A DNA stretch of 64,000 bases from Tildeniella torsiva UHER 1998/13D (GCA_019358835.1 JAHHIH010000001.1:248001-312000); one strand, 5' to 3'. Positions 35,322 to 44,385 are shown, counted from the first letter of the stretch. Program-made: numbers and translations. The notes: generated by a model not told the origin, from the sequence alone.

Positions 35322-35567
35322 CGATGGGTAGAGGGTAGATGGCTGGGGGTAGAGGGAAATTCTGAGTGCTGAGTTTTGTAAGTCCTTTGGACTGGCTACG
35401 CCTACGCGAAGCGTCTCCGAAGGAGAAACTTTGAATTTTGAATTTTTGGTATACAGCACGCATTCAAAACTCAACCCTTAAAATTCAAAACTAGCTCGTC
35501 ACTCCCTCACCTTCCCCACCTCCCTCACCCCCTACCCCCTACTCCTCACCCCTCACCCCTCACCCCC
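35322..35567. repeat. Composite intergenic repeat between hisH and pyroglutamyl-peptidase gene
   Basis: Three repeat types are stacked here: GGGTAGAGGGTAGA-type sequence (left) facing CCCCTACCCCCTACTCCTCA (right); an inner pair with TTTGAATTTTGAATTTTTG and ATTCAAAACTCAA; and a central CTACGCCTACGCGAAGCG. The last motif is a well-known dispersed cyanobacterial repeat. Together they form an imperfect inverted repeat without coding function. Related sequences occur at 18.49-18.63, 20.7 and 46.0 kb. Confidence 0.65.
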
Positions 35568-35568
35568 C

Positions 35569-36084
35569 ATGCTCCTCACCACCTTCGCCCCCTGGCGTGC
35601 CCACCAGCCCTCCAACGCCGCCGACGATCTAATCGTCCACCTACAACAGCAGCGACAGATTCCCTCCGGCACCGCTATTCTCCGCCACATTCCCGTTAGC
35701 TTTGAGCTGGCCCCCATTCGGGTGATTGCCAAAGTGGCCGAGCTGCGACCCTCTGTGGTGGTGTGCTGCGGCATGGCCGAGGGCCGCACCCACCTCAACC
35801 TAGAGCGCTACGGCAAACAGGAAGATCGAGCGGTACCCACCTCCCTGCCGCTGGAAGCCCTGATGGTGGGTACTCACCTGACGGCGATTAGCGACTGCGC
35901 CGGTACCTACGTGTGCAACCACCTGTATTACCGGGTGCTGGGGGCGATCGCCCAGCACCGCTGGCCTATCCAAGCCCTCTTTGTCCACATTCCCCCCCTG
36001 ACCCCAGCGACGCGCCCTATTTTTGCCCACGATTTGACCCTCATACTAAAACGGCTGACCCTATTGGCCAGCCGTTCTGAGTAG
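35569..36084 (+). CDS. Pyroglutamyl-peptidase I family protein (C15)
   Basis: A 171-residue C15 cysteine peptidase family member, which would remove N-terminal pyroglutamate from peptides. The catalytic triad can be placed: Glu in CCGMAEGRTHLNLERY, Cys in DCAGTYVCNHLYYRVL and His in ALFVHIPPLTP. It is shorter than the common bacterial enzyme (about 210 residues), mainly in the central part, but the active site is intact. The minus-strand terminator of the neighbouring envelope operon is embedded in its last codons. Confidence 0.85.
   Translation: MLLTTFAPWRAHQPSNAADDLIVHLQQQRQIPSGTAILRHIPVSFELAPIRVIAKVAELRPSVVVCCGMAEGRTHLNLERYGKQEDRAVPTSLPLEALMVGTHLTAISDCAGTYVCNHLYYRVLGAIAQHRWPIQALFVHIPPLTPATRPIFAHDLTLILKRLTLLASRSE
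36042..36076 (-). terminator. Rho-independent terminator of envelope operon, inside convergent CDS
   Basis: On the minus strand AACGGCTGGCC (36076-36066) pairs with GGTCAGCCGTT (36060-36050), with one mismatch and a 5-nt loop. The stem runs directly into a short T-run (TTTTAG). It lies 25 nt beyond the stop of the last DUF11 gene. The same bases encode the C-terminus of the convergent peptidase. Confidence 0.7.
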
Positions 36085-36100
36085 GGTGAGGTTAAAGCGA

Positions 36101-37774
36101 TTAGTTCACGGTGGTTTGAAAGCGGATTAGCCCTACCTGGTTGGCGTTTACCGGCCCCACCGTTACTACCACAGCACCGTTATTTTGGTTGGCACCGCAG
36201 ACCGCAGGCAGGGCCGCCCCCGGCGCGAAGAAGGTGCCAGGGTCGCCGTCGGCGGTGCTGGTGTAGGTGACCACTGGCCCCGGTGGGCTGGAGGAGGCGA
36301 TCGCTTCAATGCCTAGGCCCGCCCCATAGCCATCGGGGTTAAACGTTGTCCCCGCCGGAATTTGGTCACATACCACTACGCCGGTGACGCTAGTGGAATC
36401 GGTGTTGGTTAAGTAAATGGTGTACTCAATGCCATTGCCAGTTTGCACGGGCGGGTCAGCAATGGTGATTTGCCCCTGGCCCAGGTTGTTGTTGCGCAGC
36501 AGGTCAATGGTGCTGCCAGTGCCCAAAACCTGGCTAAAGTCGGGGAGGTTGGCCGGCCCCAGCAGGTCGGTGACCCGCTTCACCAAGGAGAAGGCCCCGG
36601 TTCGCCGAATCAGACCAAAGCCCCCGGCAATCAGGTCGAGACCACCGACGGCATTCGCGCCCGTAGTGGTAGTGGGAAAAATAGCCACGTTCTCGAAATC
36701 GACCAGCTGTGCACCTGCCCCATTCACATCGACCGCAAATAACGAATAGCCAAAGATAGGATTTGCATTGTCAGGGGCCGTCACCAGAGAATTGATGGGG
36801 AAAAAGATACCCCGCACCGGCTGACTGTTTACCAAGTGAGACGGCCTAAATAACGGTGGCGTCAGATCGGCTAGATTGTCCCACCGCGTCACGGCCGATG
36901 CTACCTGGACGTCGTTACTGGCACCCCAGCTAGCGGTAGTAACATCAATTAAAGGGCCATAGGCGGCTGGATTCCCTGCCCCATCTAGGGCCGTGATGGC
37001 CGCAATTTTAAAGGCGTCATTGCCGCCCCGCTCCAGAATCAAAAACCCTACATTTCCCTGATCGGCAATGGGCACCGAAATGCCGGGAGCCGTGATGATG
37101 TAGTCAATTCTTTCGATGTTGTTGGCGGTCTCCTGGCCGGTACCCCCAGCCGCGACCTCCGGCACGTTGTTAAAAACGTTGTCAATTCCCCGGTTGACAA
37201 TATTGCTCAGCATGGCCTCTTCAATGCTTCCGACCTGGCCAGGGGCTAGGGTTAGCGTAGTGGCGTTAGCGGTCGTTTGCTCAAAGAAGAGCAGCTGACG
37301 GTTGGGCAGGCCGACATTTGTGTTGCGACGAAACACGATCTGCTGGGCTAGCCCCACTGGCGGGAGTAGATCGGTGGCAGGCTCAAACCGAGTGCCACCA
37401 GCAATCACAGCGTTAAGCACAACGTTGTTCTCAGCCCCAAAGGTGAGGTTGGTAACGGCCCCTAAATTGCAACCCGCAAAGGAACCGGGATCGCACGGCG
37501 TAGTGTAGGGCGTCCCTGGGAAGTTGCTGACAACAGCAGGCTGCTCAGTGGCGAGCAGCTGATCAACCCCAACGGGAGTAGTAAGCTGAGCAAAGGCCGG
37601 GGTTGCCCCTCCAAACACAGCCGCTAGGGTCAACGCGACCCCCGCCATCAGGCCAGCTAAGCGACTAACCTGGGGCAAAATCGTCACAGCGATCCTCGAT
37701 TGCATCTGGGGTATAGCAAACTGTGGCATGACAAACATGGTTAAAGGCGAATACGGCAATTGCGGGTCATCCAT
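36101..37774 (-). CDS. Secreted DUF11-domain protein
   Basis: A 557-residue protein with an N-terminal signal peptide after a short leader (cleavage probably after TPAFA, about residue 62). A large beta-rich region of unknown family (about 65-430) follows, then a C-terminal DUF11-type repeat domain (about 440-557: GNGIEYTIYLTNTDSTSVTG, VVVCDQIPAGTTFNPDGY). DUF11 domains are Ig-like modules of bacterial surface proteins. It is the last gene of a four-gene operon, 10 nt after the OmpA-domain gene. The start could be the ATG at 37774 or one about 12 codons later. It is probably cargo exported to the cell surface (inference). Confidence 0.75.
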   Translation of the reverse strand: MDDPQLPYSPLTMFVMPQFAIPQMQSRIAVTILPQVSRLAGLMAGVALTLAAVFGGATPAFAQLTTPVGVDQLLATEQPAVVSNFPGTPYTTPCDPGSFAGCNLGAVTNLTFGAENNVVLNAVIAGGTRFEPATDLLPPVGLAQQIVFRRNTNVGLPNRQLLFFEQTTANATTLTLAPGQVGSIEEAMLSNIVNRGIDNVFNNVPEVAAGGTGQETANNIERIDYIITAPGISVPIADQGNVGFLILERGGNDAFKIAAITALDGAGNPAAYGPLIDVTTASWGASNDVQVASAVTRWDNLADLTPPLFRPSHLVNSQPVRGIFFPINSLVTAPDNANPIFGYSLFAVDVNGAGAQLVDFENVAIFPTTTTGANAVGGLDLIAGGFGLIRRTGAFSLVKRVTDLLGPANLPDFSQVLGTGSTIDLLRNNNLGQGQITIADPPVQTGNGIEYTIYLTNTDSTSVTGVVVCDQIPAGTTFNPDGYGAGLGIEAIASSSPPGPVVTYTSTADGDPGTFFAPGAALPAVCGANQNNGAVVVTVGPVNANQVGLIRFQTTVN

Positions 37775-37784
37775 AGCCCGATTT

Positions 37785-39863
37785 CTACTCGAGCTGGAGG
37801 TCGGCCTCCTGGTTCAGGAAGATGATATCGAGGCCGCGCACGTCGGTAAAGATAAACTCGACGCGGCGATCGCGGGCATATTCGACGCGGCCACTGCCCT
37901 CGCTGCGGCGCTGGGTCTCACCAAGGGGCACAATTCGCATGCGCTCCATGGGTACGCCCTTGCGAATCAGGTACTCGCGGGCGGCCAGGGAGCGGCGTTC
38001 GCTCAGGGCCAGGTTGTAGGCGGCGCTGGCACGGGGGTCGGTGTGGCCGTGTAGTTCCACCGTCAGGAAGGGATATTCCAGCAGGGCGGCGGCAATCTGG
38101 TCGAGCACCCCGGCGCTCTCGGGGCTAATGTTGGAGCGATCGAGGGCAAAGTGAACGTTGCGCGGAATCTCCAGCCGCAGGGGCTCCAGGGGCGGGGGCG
38201 GCTCGACGGGCGCGGGGGGCGGCTCCGGCGGATTACAGCTCGGCGGCTCTACCGGGGTGGCAGGCAGGTCGGGCAGGGTGCCATCGGCAGCCAGCACGGA
38301 AGACACGGCGGCGGGTTCGGAGGTGCCCCAGGCCGGATCGGTGGCGATCGCACTCACCCGAGTCCCCGGCGGCAGCGCCAGACTGGCGCTAAAGGTGCCC
38401 TCGGGGCTGGCAGTCACGGTTCCCAAGGGTTCAGTGAGCGGACTGTAGGGAAAGCCATCTTCCGCCACGCGGTAGAGATCTACCTCGCTGCCGGGGTCGG
38501 CGGTGCCGGTGAGAGTCACCTCCGCTGCACCGCTGGCAAAGCTGTAGGCATCAAACTGAGGGGCGTTGATGGCGGCGTTGCCGGTTTCGCGACGGCGGTG
38601 GTGCGAGTTGCGCGGCGGGTTTGGCCCATCCCCCTTTTGAAAGTCTTGCACCTCCGTGTTGCCCTGGGTGTTGAGGTCGATGGCCAGACCGTCTAGCTCG
38701 GCGTAGCGGTTGCCGCGAATCTGGTTGCGGTGGCTCTCAGGAAAAGCCGTCACCGCAACCCCTGGCCCCGGCTGGTAGCCAATAAAGTTGTCGCTGAGCT
38801 GGTGGTCGCTGCCCATCAGGTATACCGCCGCCCGCTCAAACCGTCGTCCGTTGTACTGAATGGCGTTGCCCGAGATCTGGGTGGCCCCCTCCGGCTTAAA
38901 TAAGTAGATGCCGCTGCCGTCGTTGGCACAGATCAGGTTGTCGGTGATGGCGCTGGCGGCGATCGTGCCCTCTAAGCGAATGGCGTCGGGCATGCCGGCC
39001 AGACCGTTGCCGATAATGGCGTTCTCGCTCACCTGCAAGCCATCGGCCCGAAAGCCGGTGATGATGGCGCTGCCGTCGTGGTTTTGAATGCGGTTGTTGC
39101 GAATCGTAGTCTCCACAGCGTTAAACACCGTCACCCCAAAGGCCGAGGGCACGGTGGGGAACTCGCCATCGGGCGGTAGCCCCAGCCAGTTTTGCTCGAT
39201 CACCACGCCACGGGGCGCGGCGTCAGGCTGATCGAGACGAAACAGCGCTAGTACCGGACTGAGGGGGCTAGCGTCTACCGGGGGAGCTAGGGCGCTGACA
39301 AAAATATCGGAAGGTGGCGTGGTCTGGGTGGCGCGATCGCTCGTCCTAAACCCATACAAACTAAGCCCCCGCACCGTCACGCCATCGGCAGCGATCGTGA
39401 GGCCGCGAGCCACCTCGCTGCCCTCCGCTACGGTTAAGCTCACCGCTGGCGCAGCCGGAAACTTGGGGTCATAGGTGGCTTCAGCGTCGTACCCGGCTTG
39501 GGTCGTACCGTCGATCACCAGCTCTGGTGCCACAATCTCGGGCAGGAGATCGACTAGGGCGATCGTGGTCTGCCCTGCCGGTAGGTCAAAGCCAATCCGC
39601 GAGCCTTGCCCAGCGGGCAAAGGCTGCACTAGGGCTTGCTCTGCCTCACTCAGTTGCTCAGGGGTAAGGGTGCCGTTGGCCAGCTCGATCGCCTCCCGCA
39701 GCGTCAGCCCTTGGTCAGGCTGCACCGGCCCATCATCACCACTGGTCACCCGCATGCTGTAGGTCGCCAGGGCCGACTGCCCTAAGGCCGGGGCGATCGC
39801 CATGCCCACGGCGGGTAGGCCCAGGGCGATCGCACCATATCCGATCCACCATCGCTGATTCAT
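37785..39863 (-). CDS. Parallel beta-helix protein with C-terminal OmpA peptidoglycan-binding domain
   Basis: A 692-residue protein with a signal peptide (about residues 1-30). A right-handed beta-helix domain (about 60-420) has repeated short 'TTIRNNRIQNHDGSAIITGF'-like turns. An Ig-like module follows (about 440-530), then a Pro-rich linker (PPSCNPPEPPPAPVEPPPPL) and an OmpA/Pal domain (about 570-680). The OmpA part shows the peptidoglycan-contact residues in LHGHTDPRASAAYNLALSER and RRSLAAREYLI. Its start overlaps the stop of the barrel gene by 4 nt (ATGA). It could tether the outer-membrane protein to the cell wall (inference). Confidence 0.8.
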   Translation of the reverse strand: MNQRWWIGYGAIALGLPAVGMAIAPALGQSALATYSMRVTSGDDGPVQPDQGLTLREAIELANGTLTPEQLSEAEQALVQPLPAGQGSRIGFDLPAGQTTIALVDLLPEIVAPELVIDGTTQAGYDAEATYDPKFPAAPAVSLTVAEGSEVARGLTIAADGVTVRGLSLYGFRTSDRATQTTPPSDIFVSALAPPVDASPLSPVLALFRLDQPDAAPRGVVIEQNWLGLPPDGEFPTVPSAFGVTVFNAVETTIRNNRIQNHDGSAIITGFRADGLQVSENAIIGNGLAGMPDAIRLEGTIAASAITDNLICANDGSGIYLFKPEGATQISGNAIQYNGRRFERAAVYLMGSDHQLSDNFIGYQPGPGVAVTAFPESHRNQIRGNRYAELDGLAIDLNTQGNTEVQDFQKGDGPNPPRNSHHRRRETGNAAINAPQFDAYSFASGAAEVTLTGTADPGSEVDLYRVAEDGFPYSPLTEPLGTVTASPEGTFSASLALPPGTRVSAIATDPAWGTSEPAAVSSVLAADGTLPDLPATPVEPPSCNPPEPPPAPVEPPPPLEPLRLEIPRNVHFALDRSNISPESAGVLDQIAAALLEYPFLTVELHGHTDPRASAAYNLALSERRSLAAREYLIRKGVPMERMRIVPLGETQRRSEGSGRVEYARDRRVEFIFTDVRGLDIIFLNQEADLQLE

Positions 39864-42800
39864 TCCTCACCTCCTGGGGCAGTGCCCGTTGCGTCGGCCT
39901 CGGGCCTGTCGATCAGGGCCGCCTCATCCACATAAGACTCTTGCTGCTGGGGTGGCGACACCGGCTGCACCCCAAAGCGGTTAAACAGCTGATTGACCTT
40001 GGCGGTAATGCCAAAGTAGGGGCCGCTGGCCGACCGATAGCCACCGCCGCCCACAAAGGAGCCGTCGCTAGCACCGCCAAAGCTGTAGCCCAGCCCCAGC
40101 CGCACATCAGGGGTCAGGTAGTAGCCCGCCTCCAGGGCAAAGCCGGTTTCGTTGTAGCCCACCACCGGCTGTCCTAGCCAACGTACCTCAGCCCCCACAT
40201 CCCAGCGGTAAGCAAAGCGATAGGTGGCCCGAAACTGGGCCAGGTGAATGCTGTTGGAGAAGCCAATATCCTGGGCCAGGTTGGCGGTGCTGTAGCGCAG
40301 GCCGTACTTGCCGTAAAACTCCCACTGGTAGTTGGGGGCGTAGATGCCCTCCAGCGACAGGGTGTGGTCTTGGGCCTCAGAACTGACCCCCTGCAAAATG
40401 CTGTTGGGAGTGCTGCTAGGGTTATTGCGAAACTCGTAGCTCAGCAGACCGTTGAACTGATCGCTCACCGGGTTGCGGTAGGCCAGCCCCAGCCGCAGCG
40501 TGCTAGAGTCTCCCAGCTGATCGGTGAGCGTCTGGTTGGCAAAGTTGCCCATCTCAAAGCGGGCCAACCCGGTGAGCGCCTCGGTAATGCGCCCGGCAGC
40601 AGCGGCCCCCAGCACCAAATTGCTCGACCCCGGCGAGTCGCGGTATTCAATGCGACCGCTGGCCTGCCAGTCGGGGTTGTCGGTGTACTCAAGCCCCACC
40701 GAGTACACCGTGGAAGCTTGCAGTCCGAGACCCGAGGCTCCCTGGCCCACCGCATAGGGCTGGGCGAATTGCTGGCCCAACCCGGTCAGGTTAAAGGCAT
40801 CCCCAAAGATGCGCTCAAAGCCAAAGGTGGCCCGCAGGCCGGGGGCCAGCGTCAGACGGTGGTTCAAGCCGACCGCTCCCTGCCCGGTAATGCCGTTGTA
40901 GCCCCCCAACAGCGAGTAGCGGTTGGTCAGGGTAGTGTTGTCGTCGAGCTGGTAGTCAACAATGGTGTCGAGGCTGGTGATAGAACCCGGCCCCTGCCCG
41001 CCCGATAGAAACTGCTGGGCCAGCCGTAGGCTAACGCCGGGCTGCACGGCCCACTCCAGACCAACGGTATTGCGGGTCGGGTAGAGGGGGTCAGCGGCAC
41101 TCAGGTTGATTTCACTCTGGGCCAGGGCGCTCAGGGTGGCGGTCAGCGGCAAGTTGAGACGTGACACCAGCTGATTGGCGTCGGTAGAGAAGTTGGTTAG
41201 GCGGTCTTCGCGGGAGCGATTGACGAAGTCCACCCCCAGGGTGGCGCTACCGATCTGCTGCACAACCCCGGCTCGAATTTCGGTGAGGGTGTTGTCAACG
41301 ACACCGCCTCGCACCGGGTTGTAGCCGGGCTGGAGCAGTGCGGTGGCGGTGGTTGGTACCGCTACGGCGTTGCCCACGTTGCGCTCCTGATCGACCAGGG
41401 CGCGCAGCTGGGTTTGCGCCCCCACCTGGGCCTGCACCTGGGCACCCCAGCGGGTCTGGCCGGGGCTAAAGCTGCTGGTGGCGGTATTGTTAAACCCGCT
41501 GTCGGTCGAGCGGTAGTAGGCCTGGCCGGTGATGCCTTCAAAGGGGGTGGCGCTCAGCTCGACGCGGTAGGCATTGCCCTGGTTATTGGTGGCCCCGGTA
41601 TTAAAGGAGGATCGGGCATATTCGCCCGTGATCTGGCCCAGGTCGCCCAGGGGCCACTGGAAGTCAAAGCCGTAGAGGGTAAAGTCTTGGGCTCCCTGGT
41701 TTTCGGTCAGCAGGGTGGCCCCGACGACACCGCCGTTGTCGCCTTCGGGGCGATACTGCAAGCGCCCCGCGTAGAGGCTGCCCCGCACCGAGGCATCGTC
41801 AACCTGGTAGGTGACGACAATGCGTCGCACCAGGGTGGTGCCCAGGGGGTTGAGGTCAACGGCCCGCACCGGCTGGCGAAAGAGCAGGGTGCCGCGATCG
41901 TAGTCGATGTCGTAGTCAACGCCGCGATAGAGCGGGGTGCGCTCGAGCACCGTGCCGGGGCGGTTAAATTCCTCGGCCTCAATGAACACATTCTCACTGC
42001 CCCGCAGCACCAGCCGCCGCGACAGAAAGTAGTAGCCGCTGGTGCCGTCAGGAGCGATGGTGTCGCGCTGAAAGGGCCGCACGTTGTCGCCGTACATGGC
42101 GGTCAGCTGAATGCCGTTGCCAAAGGTGTAGTTGCCCTTAAAGCCGTGCAGCTCACGAACAGTAGCGGTGAACTGCTGCGACGACCCGGCAAACTCCTGG
42201 GTGCCGTAGTCACCCCACATGAAGTAGTCGGGGTCGGCATCGGGAGCCAGGGAGTCGCGCTGAAAGCGCAGGTAGAGGCTGTCGATGGACTCGGTGAGAA
42301 AGTCGGTGGTGGAGCTGTCGCCGTAGACCGGGTAGGTCTGGTCACAGGCCTGCACATCGCGGTAGAGGCTGTTGCCATCGCAGCGAGCGTTGAGGCCACG
42401 GGTGTTGTTGTAGGCTCCGGTAAACGACCAATCGCCCACGGCACCTGTAGCAAACAGCCCGGTGGTAAAGCTCACCTCAACATCTTGATTGAGGGAGTCG
42501 GCGCTGAGGAAGTCTCTGAAACTGCCCAGTAGGTTTGTGCCGCCCCGGCCAATGCGGAAGTCAACTACCCCAGAAATGATGGTGGGGCGCAGGTCGGTGA
42601 TGAAGCTTACCTGGGTAGTGGCCTCTAGGGCTGGGTAGCCCTCCCGCAGCGTGGGGTCAAGCTCGCGCAGGGTGCGAGGGTCAACCGATGCCCGCACCGT
42701 GACCGATTGGGCGTCGAGGGTCGATCGCAGCTGCGCCTCAAATATCCCCTGCCGGGCCAGCACCTGAAACCCGCTGCGATCGCTGTCGTAGTCGGCCCCA

Positions 42801-43444
42801 ATAAATTCGCCAGCGCTGCTGGTCAGGGTCACTACTACATTGTCATCTAGAGGCGCACCCTCAGCGGCGGTGACAGCCCCTACCAGAGTCAGCGCCGATC
42901 GCCCGTTGGCGGGTATCTGAATATCGCGCTCGGGCTCGACGGTGATGCTGTAAGCGGCCACTTCGGGCTGGGGCACGACCGGCCGCAGCGGTTGGGTGGG
43001 GGGCGGGTTAAGCGGCAGCTGGTCACCACCAAACTGAAACTCAAACAGCTCAGAATTTTCGCTGCGGTTAGCTAGGGGCACTCCACCTTCCCCGGGCAGA
43101 GCATTGGTGTCAGGCGTAGGAAGATCGCCTGAGGGGAGGACTGTAGCGGCGGCGATCGCCGCTGTTGAATCGGCCCAGGGCTGTGCGGCCGTCGTCACAA
43201 CCACCTCAGAGTTCGTCAGTGGCGTCTCTGGCAGCGGCAACTCTAGCGTTTCGATGGCGCTGGGTTCGACTGCCGGAGCTTCAATGACGGATTGCACCGC
43301 TGCGCCCGGGCTACCAGAGATCTCCAGATCGGCTGCCGTACCCAGTTCCCCAGGGGCGGCATAGCTGGGCAATAAGATACCAAACGATCCAGCCAGGGTT
43401 GTTAGCAGGCCCAACCCCAGCGAACGAGAAGACAGAGGCATCAT
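39860..43444 (-). CDS. Large predicted outer-membrane beta-barrel protein with Ig-like module
   Basis: A 1194-residue protein with a signal peptide (about residues 1-30). A disordered Pro/Ser-rich region (30-165) and an invasin-like Ig module (about 170-270: NGRSALTLVGAVTAAEGAPL, VVVTLTSSAGEF) follow. A long C-terminal part (about 290-1170) is made of alternating amphipathic strands with aromatic girdles (GDWSFTGAYNNTRG, YQWEFYGKYGLRY, VRLGLGYSFGG). No TonB plug domain was recognised. This looks like a large outer-membrane barrel, possibly an export channel or adhesin. It overlaps both operon neighbours by 4 nt. Exact family not recognised. Confidence 0.65.
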   Translation of the reverse strand: MMPLSSRSLGLGLLTTLAGSFGILLPSYAAPGELGTAADLEISGSPGAAVQSVIEAPAVEPSAIETLELPLPETPLTNSEVVVTTAAQPWADSTAAIAAATVLPSGDLPTPDTNALPGEGGVPLANRSENSELFEFQFGGDQLPLNPPPTQPLRPVVPQPEVAAYSITVEPERDIQIPANGRSALTLVGAVTAAEGAPLDDNVVVTLTSSAGEFIGADYDSDRSGFQVLARQGIFEAQLRSTLDAQSVTVRASVDPRTLRELDPTLREGYPALEATTQVSFITDLRPTIISGVVDFRIGRGGTNLLGSFRDFLSADSLNQDVEVSFTTGLFATGAVGDWSFTGAYNNTRGLNARCDGNSLYRDVQACDQTYPVYGDSSTTDFLTESIDSLYLRFQRDSLAPDADPDYFMWGDYGTQEFAGSSQQFTATVRELHGFKGNYTFGNGIQLTAMYGDNVRPFQRDTIAPDGTSGYYFLSRRLVLRGSENVFIEAEEFNRPGTVLERTPLYRGVDYDIDYDRGTLLFRQPVRAVDLNPLGTTLVRRIVVTYQVDDASVRGSLYAGRLQYRPEGDNGGVVGATLLTENQGAQDFTLYGFDFQWPLGDLGQITGEYARSSFNTGATNNQGNAYRVELSATPFEGITGQAYYRSTDSGFNNTATSSFSPGQTRWGAQVQAQVGAQTQLRALVDQERNVGNAVAVPTTATALLQPGYNPVRGGVVDNTLTEIRAGVVQQIGSATLGVDFVNRSREDRLTNFSTDANQLVSRLNLPLTATLSALAQSEINLSAADPLYPTRNTVGLEWAVQPGVSLRLAQQFLSGGQGPGSITSLDTIVDYQLDDNTTLTNRYSLLGGYNGITGQGAVGLNHRLTLAPGLRATFGFERIFGDAFNLTGLGQQFAQPYAVGQGASGLGLQASTVYSVGLEYTDNPDWQASGRIEYRDSPGSSNLVLGAAAAGRITEALTGLARFEMGNFANQTLTDQLGDSSTLRLGLAYRNPVSDQFNGLLSYEFRNNPSSTPNSILQGVSSEAQDHTLSLEGIYAPNYQWEFYGKYGLRYSTANLAQDIGFSNSIHLAQFRATYRFAYRWDVGAEVRWLGQPVVGYNETGFALEAGYYLTPDVRLGLGYSFGGASDGSFVGGGGYRSASGPYFGITAKVNQLFNRFGVQPVSPPQQQESYVDEAALIDRPEADATGTAPGGEE

Positions 43445-44385
43445 GACTGCTCCTCCCCAAAGGTTGGTGTAACGGCAAAGTTCATTCGACCCAACCCACC
43501 TGGCGACAACCGCACAAAGCGGGAGACGCTGTTTTCTTCAATGCGGTAAAGGTTGGGAGCTAAGGTGTAGCCCGGCAGGCTGTAAAGATCCAGCGTGCCG
43601 ACTCGATAGCCTGGCAGCACGTTGGCCAGTGAGAACAACCCGTCAGGGTCGGTCAAAATACGGTTGCCATCGTCCATAAAGATGACGGCGTTGGGCACTC
43701 CAGCCTCACCGGGCTGCTGCTGACCGTCGAAGTTTTTGTCGACAAACACCCGACCCAGAATGGTGCCGCAGTCGGCCAGAATGCCGGGACGAATGGTCAT
43801 TTGGTAAGCGGCGGTTACCGGTGTAAAGCCGGGGGCCGAAGCCTGGGCAATGTTCCGTCCGCCGCCGCGCACGGCGTCAGGGGTCAGCAAGACTCCGTAG
43901 GCTACAGACACCGACTCCCCAGGGCCTAAAGAGGCGAAGGTCAGAGTTAAGCTGCTGTCGGTGGCAACCACCTGGGTTGGCTGCTGTGGAGTCGTCTGCA
44001 CCGAGTTGGGCACGTAGAGCAGCCCCAGGGGCAACTGGTCTGTAATGGTGAGCGGCGTGGCCGGTTGGGTCGAGAGGTTGGTGACCAGCAGTCGGTAGAT
44101 CGCTACATCGCCGGGTTCGGCAGCGGCGCGGTCGGCGGTCTTGGTAATTTGCAGCAGCGGCAGCAGCGGCCCTGGCGGCGTTAGGGTGCCCACCTGCGTC
44201 TGGTTAGAGACGGTGGTGGCTGGCCCATTGGGCCCCACAAACTGGGCCGAAGCCTGGTTAACAAAAATCTGGCTCTGAGCCTGCGCCACCGTAGACGATG
44301 GCCCTGCATGGCTCAGGCAATAGCTTAAAACCAGGGCCAGCAAGAATAGCAGCCCCCGGTACAGTCGTCGCTGAATACGTCTCAC
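43441..44385 (-). CDS. Secreted DUF11 / SdrD B-like domain protein
   Basis: A 314-residue protein with an N-terminal signal peptide (LYRGLLFLLALVLSYCLSHA). A DUF11 domain (about residues 75-185: ITKTADRAAAEPGDVAIYRL, DQLPLGLLYVPNS) and a SdrD B-like or carboxypeptidase-regulatory-like module (about 205-300: GRVFVDKNFDGQQQPGEAGV, DPDGLFSLANVLPGYRV) follow. These are surface Ig-type modules. I chose the GTG at 44385 because GAGGGG lies just upstream and the signal peptide then starts cleanly. A GTG at 44421 is possible. It is the first gene of the operon, overlapping the barrel gene by 4 nt. Confidence 0.75.
   Translation of the reverse strand: MRRIQRRLYRGLLFLLALVLSYCLSHAGPSSTVAQAQSQIFVNQASAQFVGPNGPATTVSNQTQVGTLTPPGPLLPLLQITKTADRAAAEPGDVAIYRLLVTNLSTQPATPLTITDQLPLGLLYVPNSVQTTPQQPTQVVATDSSLTLTFASLGPGESVSVAYGVLLTPDAVRGGGRNIAQASAPGFTPVTAAYQMTIRPGILADCGTILGRVFVDKNFDGQQQPGEAGVPNAVIFMDDGNRILTDPDGLFSLANVLPGYRVGTLDLYSLPGYTLAPNLYRIEENSVSRFVRLSPGGLGRMNFAVTPTFGEEQS

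Noticed and set aside
35259-35474. An upstream extension of hisH
   Set aside because: It runs through repeat DNA; the ATG at 35258 has a good ribosome binding site and the family N-terminus.
35540-35560. ACTCCTCAC-like string resembling the core of the small RNA Yfr1
   Set aside because: It is part of a CCCCTCACCCCTCACC repeat and lacks the flanking stem-loops of Yfr1.
41414-42532. A 372-codon plus-strand open frame antisense to the barrel gene
   Set aside because: Gly/Ala/Val-rich composition and no ribosome binding site; it mirrors the strongly biased codons of the barrel gene.
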